From: Paralvinella palmiformis
Taxonomy: Eukaryota; Annelida; Polychaeta; Terebellida; Alvinellidae
NCBI GenBank assembly: GCA_025642065.1
Contig: JAODUP010000189.1
Span: 438,001 to 502,000 of the forward strand
Direction: 5' to 3'
DNA length: 64,000 nucleotides
In this document: piece after piece, positions 55,475 through 64,000 of the stretch
Position numbering within the stretch: the first letter of the stretch is position 1
How the letters are laid out: every line of letters begins with the position of its first letter
Notes under the pieces: model-generated
Database searches by the model: none
What the model saw: the letters and a program-made list of their open reading frames with translations, nothing else
Told to the model about the DNA's origin: nothing
Program-made: the position numbers and the translations under genes

Positions 55475-57721
55475 GTTTTGATAATTTCGGGTGTCTTAAA
55501 TGTATTGGCTTCAGATGCTTGTCTAGTTTAGAAGGATGCTAGTTCGGTTTTAGAACATCCGCCTTCGGTACTGAATCTGTACCATCATTTGGATATTAGT
55601 TACCCGTCTCACGTGGGCTCGTCCTCGTCGTACTGGCATTAGGCCGTCACGTGGAGGCCAGTAGATATACCACTCCCGGGTTACTGATGCCGGGATCTGG
55701 AACTGATTCTTCTAATTATGTCTAGTATATGTATCTAGAGAGAGAGAGGCGAGGGGGTGAGGCAACCTGCGCCATTTTCTGGACATACTGACTGTTTGGA
55801 TGGGATGATGAGACGACTGGCGTTACGTCGGTCCCTCTTATCAGTCGATGCCACGTTCATATCGTCGACTGATAGATGGCTGGTATTATCAATCATTCGC
55901 GGACACCAGTTCTATCAGTTGGCCCTTAGCATCCGAAGCTAATTAAGATCACGACTGACGTGTCTGTTAGACGGCCACAAAGTGGCCCCAGCCTTAACTA
56001 ACCGCTTCCAAGACACCTTCCCAGCACCGCCTGTTGTCTGCGAATTAAGAGTCTACTACGATGCCCATACCCTGACACTGTCTACTGGCGCCGCCGAGTT
56101 CGTACACGGCTTTGTCTACCTTGGTACGTCCGAGGTCTCCCCTGCCTAAATACGGCTTTGGCGGTGTCGGCACGTGCATGCTGTACGTGCCGCAACACGC
56201 CGCGCGCCGTTACTGTCTCCCGTTGCTGGGCATTCTCGTCCTCCGAACAACTCATTGCCATTCCCGTCTCGGACTCCGGGGACTCCATTTCGTAGCGTGT
56301 CGGCGTTCGTTGCCGCGGCCGCGCCTCCTCGCGCTCGAATCTAATGAGCCTTAGACACCTCTTAATCCCAGCACCGCTCCTTGGCCGACGCATTCGGGCC
56401 GGAAGAGTGGCTAAGACTCTCAGGACAGCTAGCCGCGGTTTGTTGGACACCTGCGGCTTATATACGACCATCGGTATTGACACCCGCATAAAAAGTGTTG
56501 TAAGTGAAATGTGACCAGAACGAACAATAAGTGGTTCGGACGTAATCCATTTGCCAGCGCTGTCAGTCAGTCATTCAGAGAGAGAGAGAGGTCGGGCCGG
56601 GGAGAGAGAGGGACCACGTGGGTATGAGGCAGGTTGTTACGTCATGACGACATCAACGAACTGGGTAATCTCCCGCCCTTAGACATCATCACACGTCGAT
56701 CCGGCCGCCCGTCTCCACGTCGGTATTACCGCCCGTAACAGCGATCAGCACTCGACTACGGCTTACCTAACCTCCTAAAAGGGTACCCCTTTGTCGGGTC
56801 GTCTCAACCTCACCGTCAAAGCCCGAAGGGACGGATCTACGCCAAGGCCCAGTAGACACGAGACGTCGCCGTGTTGGTGAAGGCACTCTTAGCTTGGGGG
56901 GTGGCCCAGATGGACAAAGAGTCTCGGATAAGATTGTCGCCGATATGGCTTTTCTTCCAAGTGGCTTTGGGCTGATATGTCGCTAACATCTGATTGGTTG
57001 GCGTGCTTTATGGTTGAAATTTTTTGAGGGTGGGTTGTGGGTTGGGGGAGTGATTGGGTTGGGTTTTTTTTTTGTGTGTGTGTGGGTGTGTGTGTGGCAT
57101 AGTACAGATGCCGGGAAAAGCTTCTAATCTCGCTGTTACACGGTTTGAATTATCTGTTTGAGCCCCCCCCCCTCTCTGTATGTGCGTGTGTGTGTGTGTG
57201 TGTCGGTCGCTTGGTTAGACGGTTCATCAATCTGACAATCAGCAGATGGTTGCTTTGGAATATAAGTTAATCTGTATGCGTATCCTTGAATGAATGGAGG
57301 AGTGACGTCTCAGTCAGTAAGTTAGTCAGTCAGTCAGTCAGTCGGTCGGTCGGTTGCTTCAGTGAGTTAGGTTTGTGACTGGCAGCCCACCCCGGACGTC
57401 GGGATCGTTATGGCCTGCCTCTACCGGTGTCATCATGGCTACTTGGTAACTGTATGGATTTATGGTGATTTGATCAACATACATACATGTATCACGTCTG
57501 TCCAGTCCGGGGTCTGGCCCGTGTCGCTGTCACATACGATCTCCACTAGCCCCGGCATCAGTCCCCGACACACTATAACACCGGCTCGACCAGCCACGTA
57601 AACCATCCCCAATAGCTGACGTTTATTGCTTCTATAAATGTGAGATTTTGTTCACATCAGGTAAATGTGATAGAAGAATTACTTCTATCTGCGATATCTT
57701 TATTCACTATTCATATATCTC
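55475..57721. other. CpG-rich non-coding DNA
   Basis: Contains GA runs (55737-55748; 56577-56610), GT tracts (57070-57096; 57180-57203) and AGTC units (57311-57354). A 135-codon reverse open frame at 56082-56489 has no recognised domain. Confidence 0.55.
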
Positions 57722-57722
57722 C

Positions 57723-57774
<52 letters not shown>

Positions 57775-57819
57775 CAGGCATGGGGTAATTGGCAACCGTA
57801 ATCGATATATATATATATA

Positions 57820-57854
<35 letters not shown>

Positions 57855-57869
57855 CCGTGTGTGTGTGTG
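57722..57869. repeat. Duplicated (TA)n-(GT)n array pair
   Basis: TA then GT at 57722-57774, 30 bp of unique sequence, then TA and GT again at 57805-57869. Confidence 0.93.
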
Positions 57870-57982
57870 AGCTAACTTAAAGGTAAAGCTTTTTGATACT
57901 CTTTTTGGTGTTTGAGATCATATTCAGCAGAAGCCACGAATCATGACATCGTGAACTATTTTCGACGAAAACTTTATAGTGG

Positions 57983-58185
57983 GCTAAGTGGTAGGCTAAA
58001 TGGCCGAGCGACCTCTAAAGGTAATGGAGCTTAGTCAAAGATGAAAACACCCTTCAGATATGCCCACGTCGAGATTTCGGGGGGAACTTTCCCCCGGTGG
58101 TAGGTTGATTTCCTTTTTTTTGGGTCCAACGCCCCCCCCCCTTTAAACCCAGCTAAAAAACCCAAAAAATTATGGCCGCCCAAAT
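57983..58185 (-). mobile_element. SINE, reverse orientation, with stretched homopolymers in the head half
   Basis: The body half (GTAGGCTAAATGGCCGAGCG, CTCTAAAGGTAATGGAGC, AGATATGCCCACGTCGAGAT) is normal. From about 58076 the expected head is recognisable only if runs of G, C, T and A are collapsed: GGTGGTAG, TCCAACGC and CCAGCTAAA appear in the right order with long homopolymers between them. Confidence 0.7.
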
Positions 58186-59052
58186 TTTTTACGATTCTCG
58201 AGAGGGAACTAATTATGGGAGTTATTCCAGATATGGATACACAACGTTTACTAATTAAAACTTCTCCGTTTCAATAATAAATATAACTTCCTCCTCAAAT
58301 TTAAAGCGCTGCACCGAGTGAAGTAGGGGGTGACTCCTATTTCATTCGTTTTTCAAAAATTGGTTAATCAGCCCTTCCTGGTTTTGCCCGACTCGGGTTA
58401 AACGCGATCCCTTTGTGGATAGAATGATTGTCGCCTTTTCATAGGCCACTCGGTGAGTTGTTTTCCCGAGCTGTTTTCCCGTTTAGAGTAGATCCCAAAA
58501 AACAACAACGATTTTATTAGGCGCTGCGTTGTTAATGCTCAAAATAATGTGTTGGCCCGATAATGCGTGGTGATTGGTTTTTTATCGGTTCGAGAAGATC
58601 TCGGAGATAACGGTATTACGCGTGATGTTGTTAATCCGAGAGGATGCCGGGTAATAACGGCGTTATTTTAACATTTCCCGCCGAGTCCGTGCAATAACTA
58701 TATTACAGTTGATAATCTAGAGGAGAAGAAGGGGAAAAAAGGTCCCCCCATGGCGTGGCCGCGTGGAGGGGATGGTTCTCGGTGACGTGAAGGGCAATAA
58801 CAATGTCACGGGGCGCTCGGTGACTTTCTGTCCGTGACATCTTCCCATTGTTAGACACCAGACTGGGGGTGGGATTGGTGGTGGGGGGAGGCAGGGCGAC
58901 CGGTCGACGTAATAACTGTACCCCGGCTGTTATATTACCGAGTCGAGGTAATGTAATGACAAAGTGGCCGTTTGAACCGTCCTTCACAAATATTAATATT
59001 ATGACAGTTATATTGGAATGTCGGCCATGATTGAAGATAACCCGCCGGTCAA

Positions 59053-59100
59053 GTGTGTGTGCGTGTGTGTGTGTGTGTGTGTGTAAGCGTGTGCGCGCGC
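59053..59100. repeat. (GT)n-(GC)n microsatellite
   Basis: GT units with GC steps at both ends. Confidence 0.95.
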
Positions 59101-59997
59101 TGTGAGTTTCCGGATCTTTGCGTCACTCTGCCTGCCGTCGCGTTGGGGTTGGCTCCTGATCTCCTCCCCCCCCCCGAAGTTTCGTACGTTTGCAGCGGAA
59201 GTGTGATGGGTTTTTTGGCCATTCGTGGGCGGTTTTTTCCCCGGGTAGTAAACGTCGCCGTTGCCATGGTTATTGAGTAGAAGCTTATTGAATCGACGAA
59301 TGACGGATGGTGAACTCTTGTACGCCGAACGACCGCATCTGGATCTCGTGTGGCTTATCGCGCGCCGATATCGTCGTTGTCGGTCCCGGAATGAGGGTGG
59401 GATGTCAATGCGTTGGTATGTGTCACTGTGGGTATGTATCACTGTGTGTGTGTGTGTGTGTATGTGTATGTTTGTGCGTGTGGTCTAACCGATGTCACCG
59501 TGTTTCATAACATCAGTGCGGCATATTAGTGGGCGAGGCGTGCCGAGATCGTTGACTTTCCGCCAGGACCAGTGCCAACCGCGTCGAGTAATCAACGGCC
59601 ACGTAACACCCGTCGACAATGGGGTTTTTTGCCGGAGGTGATCAGCGCGTCTCGGCGGCGAATCGGAAGTAAATCAGCCACGTCTGACATTTCGAAGCGG
59701 CGACGGATCGCTCGCGCCTCGGCGCGTCGACAATGGAAACGGTCGTCGACGTCGAGCGGCGAGAGAATGGCGTCGGCTCGTCGACGACGGTGACGACGAA
59801 ATCGAGCAATAAATTGCCAGTTAATGGGATGATTGACGGGCCAAAAGGCCGCTCTCGGCTAACAAAACGCTTGATGCCTTGTGCCAGGCGACTGGTGAAA
59901 TCAGTCCTAAAGAAAAACCTCCTGAAAAACATGAGGCGCCATCTTCGGTGGAGAGTGGACGGTAGTAAAGAGGACGGACCCCCGGTCGATGAGAGCT

Positions 59998-60032
<35 letters not shown>

Positions 60033-60156
60033 CGATGTGGTGGCGGTGGGTCCTGGGTCGAGGACGGACTGTCGTTTAGTTATTATAAGATCGTCGATAA
60101 CTATTATTATCGGCGTGTTAGTCTTAAGGTAAGTGACGTGATCTGTCGTGGTAGTG

Positions 60157-60177
60157 GTGTGTGTGTGTGTGTGTGTG

Positions 60178-60209
<32 letters not shown>
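60157..60209. repeat. (GT)n microsatellite
   Basis: About 25 GT units with one TTTC interruption. Confidence 0.95.
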
Positions 60210-60288
60210 GCTCATTCTGCTTAATCGGATATTTTAGCCAGTGTCGTCATGTATGCTATAAAGCATCTCACACGCACGCACGCACGCA

Positions 60289-60406
60289 CTGGTGAGGCAT
60301 TACACATGTATCAATATAAAAAGTCGCATCCATGCATTCAGTTCCCTTATTAATCATCCAGAGTTTGTTTTCACGATATGTAATTCTCTGTGCCAGTGCC
60401 TTATCA
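60289..60406 (+). repeat. Interspersed repeat shared with 16548-16668
   Basis: Aligned blocks GTGAG, CATTACACATGT, AAAAAGTCGC, ATGCATTCAG, CCAGAGT and TTCTCTGTGCCAGTGCCTT in the same order as the copy in the kinase intron. Both copies are bordered by CA-type microsatellites. Confidence 0.65.
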
Positions 60407-61018
60407 CGCACACGCACACACACGCACATCTAAAACGTACATATTTCGTGTATATTCAATGTTGGTATTAGCCCTATAACCCATACTTCGGACAGGAATG
60501 TTCGGATACAGTTTAGAAATATATAATATGGTTGGCAATTAACAATAATTCACATATCATTTGTCCCGGAAATCCTTATAAGAGTGCTAGTAAGAGGGAA
60601 AAGTATTACAATATAAAATATGGTACGGAGATTGTGCGTGGTCAATATGTTCAACCATCAGTGACGAATGGGCTCCGGGAATTTGGCGTTCTGCAGCGAA
60701 TGTGCCGGATGGCAAAAAGGAATCAATGGGGGGTGGGGGAGGGGGGCTTATTCAGTAGCTAAAGCCCTCTTCCAACTTCCAACTCCTGGAAGCGCCAGAT
60801 CAAAGCTTGCAATACGAAGAGTTCCCAAGATGTCTGCGCCCATGAAGTATCTCGTCGTCGAAACGATATTTAACGCGATGCTTGTTTGTAAGTCGACTGG
60901 CCACAGCTGCTTAACAACAATAACAACAATGACGATCGAAATGAGGAGTATCAGATAAATGGAAAGATGACAGTTGGCAGAACCCGATATAAAGAGATCC
61001 ATCTATCAGACTCTGATG

Positions 61019-61200
61019 TGAGCTCCGGTGGCCTAGCGGTTAAGCACCCGGCACTTGGTGCCAACGGTCACAGATTCGAACCCCGCAAAAGGTCGAAACT
61101 TTTCCAGCGATTAATTTCTCGGCTCACAACATCGTGGGTGGTTGATCACGTTAAATGGCGCTGCCGTCTCCACTGAATTATTTAAAATAAAGGGGGATGT
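61019..61200 (+). mobile_element. tRNA-headed SINE, other family
   Basis: Head AGCTCCGGTGGCCTAGCGGT and TTAAGCACCCGGCACTTGG, B box ACAGATTCGAACCCCGC, body to ATTTAAAATAAAGGGGG. Head and box spacing fit a tRNA-derived SINE; the body differs from the main family. Confidence 0.6.
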
Positions 61201-61535
61201 TAAAACCCCCTGAGGACGTAAAACACTCTGGCAGTGACCACCCTCAGGGTAATTCGGCTCCATCTTTCCGTACTGCTCCCCTGTGAGTGGAGGGGGAGGA
61301 GTTTCTCAATCACTCCAACATAGAAGATGTGCCGAATAAGCGACAGCATGGGGATTCTCCCCGAACAACAAAACAAGACTCTGATGAGGAACTTGTTATA
61401 GGGATGTTTGTTAGGTATTATATTATAAATCAAATCTCGTGATTGGAGTTAAAATTTAATTATGTTTAACAGGAGGTCGTCGTCAATGAGGAACATCAGG
61501 CTTAATCAACCCGGAACACGCACGCATGTTTCCCC

Positions 61536-61572
<37 letters not shown>

Positions 61573-62598
61573 ATACACACACAGAAACACACACACATAC
61601 ACTGTGATAACACATGTTGATACATCTGACATTATTTTACTGGTAGTTAGCAAATACCCCCCCCCCCCGCAGAATGGCCTAAAATAAAGCCACCCCTCCC
61701 TCATCTTAACCCTCTTCTCTCCCTGTATGTTATCAGCCCTTTTCTTGTTCGTGGCTCATCTTAACAACATCTTTTGTTTGATGTCCGCCGGCTTGGTTCA
61801 GCAGTAATTTGTAGCCACGTCACTTGTTCCTAAGTTGATTTTGAAGACGGTCGGTGGTTGCGTCGATCCTGATTGAAGCTCTCTCTCTCCTTTCTCTCGT
61901 CGGCTGATTGTCGTTTCGATCTCCTTCGCCTGTGGCGTGTCCGGGTAAACCTTCGTGACAGTTTGTCCCGGGGGTATGGAGAGGGAAGGGGCCTGTCAGT
62001 GTGATTGGGGGCGTCGGAAGGGCTGCGGGCGTTGTGTCGGGAGCCGACGGGTCACGTGCCGACTTTACCACCAGCACCCTCGACTTTGGTTAATTGTAGA
62101 GTTGCTCTCTGGCGTTGGCCCATGTCGGAGCCACTTAATGGTAAGAGACGTAGGTCGTTTGGGCCAGCTCGTTATGAACTTTGGCCTGGTGTCGGATGGC
62201 GCCGTCGTGTGGTTGTTGTGTCCGGTGTTGATGAGTCGGCAATAGCGGACCCCGTGGGGGGGGGAGGGGGGGGGGATTTGCGGCGGCTTGGAATCTGTTG
62301 GCATACGAATGACGTGAAATATGACTGTTTAATGGATCGACGACTGACGGGATTGATGTCAGCACATGATATATTCTTAGCTTCTGTCTACGGTACCGTG
62401 TTCGTGTGTGTGTTTCTGTTTCCTGTCTTTATGTGTGTCCGTGTGGCTTGTGCTGAACATCACCCACGATTATGTACAGATCAGGTGAGGATTATTATAT
62501 TTACAACGGTGAGGCGATTTTGGTAAAATTGTGTGGCAGATATTTGAATTTATATTACTGAGTGACGGTTTTGAGTATGGTAGAGAATGGAGTCGAGA
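61201..62598. other. Non-coding DNA with microsatellites
   Basis: Includes a GA-CA tract (61537-61601), a poly-C run (61657-61668) and a poly-G patch (62256-62275). The 173-codon open frame at 62005-62526 has no recognised domain. Confidence 0.55.
61537..61601. repeat. (GA)n-(CA)n compound microsatellite
   Basis: About 16 GA units, then interrupted CA units. Confidence 0.95.
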
Positions 62599-62743
62599 GT
62601 TGAGCTGATTTGAGTTAGTCAGCCTCAGCGCTGGTCTCACCTGGGACATATGGCTGAAGGGCGATTCCCTCTATGGGAACATCCCACAGCTTGGAGGTTT
62701 GCAGCGCAGTGCCCTAACCAATGCTCCATCGGAACGCCTTAGA
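62599..62743 (-). mobile_element. Second tRNA-derived SINE family, copy 2, internally deleted
   Basis: Reverse strand begins GGCGTTCCGATGGAGCATTG, then GCGCTGCAAACCTCC, TGGGATGTTCCC and GGGAATCGCCCTTCAG, and ends AAATCAGCTCAA. The segment with the B box present at 52890-52925 is missing here. Confidence 0.78.
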
Positions 62744-64000
62744 GCAAGTTTAAGACAACGATGGCTTTATGTATAGATTATGGTACTTGAACGTAAATTT
62801 GTGCTCGTACTAGAATGTCACCAAGGTTAACAGCGCTTTACCCCGCCACCTGGTGTGAGGTCCTTAATAGGCTGTCCGCAGTGGGATTTCTATGTCGGAT
62901 TTGAGTTAAATTTTATAATGAATCAGAACGTCTAGGTGGTACGTGGTGACATCTAGCTTTAGTCATGATGGTGACAACTAATTGTTGTCTTGTCGACTGA
63001 TATGACGTCGTTCTCAACATGTCCAGAACTCGGAGACAAAACAACAAACGTCTTATGTCATCATACTGATATTATGGGTTTATCTCTTGTGGGGCGACGT
63101 AAAGTTACATGATAAATTTAAGTCTTAAAAGGGGTTCTGTCTTTCGTTTAATCCCGACATGTGTTTACGACTGGCGTAATGTAGCGTTTAACATTTAATG
63201 GAGCACTTCCTCATCGAATTGTTCTTCTGTTTAGCCTTGAAATGGATAACTATTTAGCGCCGAGTGAATCATTATTTGTCTGCGAGTTGACGAATCCCGT
63301 CTGGTACATTTGACGTCCATGTGCGCAAGAAATAGTTGTTTATCTGTTTAAGTCGGCAGCAGCCAGCCTTTTTCTTTATAACATTTGAGTCCCACCTTAT
63401 CTACAAACCTGTATCGTCGGTGTGTGTGTGTGTGTGTGTATGTGTGTGTGTGTGTGTCGGGTACAAGCGCGTTTGCAGTACGGCAAAAAAATTAACGAAA
63501 TTTGATCTCTTATCAGATTTATAAACAAACCGGGAGTTTTCGCTTACTCCCACCACCGGCATTTACCTATTTTTCCCTAGATCCTTATCTTTCTCTCCAA
63601 TTGTTTATGAACGGCTATGATGTTTATGAAAATTTCATCATCGCACCAATTTTTATGAAGCCGGTTTTTCGTGTTGACAGAATCAAGGCTGGCAGGCGGC
63701 CTACACCAGGATATACCCGAACGTGTTAATAATCGGCAGGAGATTGGGTCGTGGGTCGACCTGCGAGATGGAAAAGCAATGGTCAGAAAGCATTAATGTT
63801 TCTCTCTCCCTCCCCCCTCTCTTTCTCTGATAACTGAGTCATACATTACGACGAGCCGACGAGACTTTGTCTGTCTCCTTTCTGTTACGACGTGTGACGC
63901 GTTGTTAGTAGTCGGCCATTAGTGTACCCGGTCACTTGGTCATTATCGGGATGTCACCGGGTTCTGTGACGTGTATGGACTGTGATTTCGTTCCTTTCGG
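62744..64000. other. CpG-rich non-coding DNA to window end
   Basis: Only a GT microsatellite (63420-63458) and a CT-rich patch (63800-63828) were recognised. No exon resembling the kinase C-terminus. Confidence 0.6.
63420..63458. repeat. (GT)n microsatellite
   Basis: About 18 GT units with one TA break. Confidence 0.95.

Larger units (their letters stand above)
58186..61018. other. CpG-rich non-coding DNA with GT microsatellites
   Basis: Contains GT arrays at 59053-59100, 59441-59483 and 60157-60209, a TTG/CTG triplet tract near 59997-60032, and the repeat at 60289-60406. Frames at 59572-60224 are rich in CGA/GAC codons and have no recognised domain. Confidence 0.55.

Noticed and set aside
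59733..60224. 163-codon frame with a run of Cys
   Set aside because: The Cys run is a TTG/TGC triplet microsatellite and the end is a GT array; no domain recognised.
62005..62526. 173-codon frame, the longest outside the kinase
   Set aside because: It crosses a poly-G tract and GT-rich sequence, overlaps open frames on both strands and has no recognisable domain.

Overview
This is nuclear DNA from an invertebrate animal, probably a lophotrochozoan and tentatively a mollusc. The basis is a many-exon metazoan kinase gene with long AT-rich introns, dense microsatellites, and many interspersed tRNA-derived SINEs with target-site duplications. The species call is inference; no sequence here names it.

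One protein-coding gene can be supported. It is on the + strand and encodes a Ste20-group GCK-IV kinase, the Misshapen/MIG-15/NIK family (vertebrate MAP4K4, MINK1, TNIK). Eighteen exons lie between 4795 and 36141. They join in one open frame of 587 codons with AG acceptors and GT donors at every internal junction. They encode the complete kinase domain except for a short N-terminal extension, then an acidic linker, a Gln/His/Pro-rich segment, an acidic Ser/Asp region and the conserved 'TLVVR' segment. The first coding exon must lie upstream of the window. The exons for the C-terminal CNH (citron homology) domain were not found in the remaining 28 kb.

Layout: 1-4794 is upstream intron. 4795-8812 holds the glycine loop and catalytic Lys exons. 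8813-22679 is a 13.9-kb intron with a minisatellite, a LINE remnant and SINEs. 22680-28193 holds the rest of the kinase domain in ten exons. 28992-36141 holds the linker exons. 36142-64000 has no recognisable exon. From about 38 kb the base composition changes sharply, from AT-rich and CpG-poor to CpG-rich. This fits a gene-body-methylation boundary, the end of the transcription unit, or an assembly join.

Mobile DNA makes up most of what can be annotated outside the exons. It includes a main tRNA-derived SINE family with about 20 copies on both strands, many with 8-16 bp target duplications. There are also at least one other tRNA-headed family, a TIR element with CAGGSATGAGAGT ends, a hAT-like MITE with an 8-bp target duplication, a 56-bp-arm foldback element with a half copy elsewhere, and a near-perfect 34-bp-arm hairpin. 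Near 58.1 kb a SINE copy has its homopolymers stretched in a way that suggests a local sequence error. No RNA gene, CRISPR array, operon or other prokaryote-like system is present, and I see no convincing undescribed molecular system. The most useful observations are the unusual kinase linker, the missing 3' half, the CpG boundary and the transposon families.
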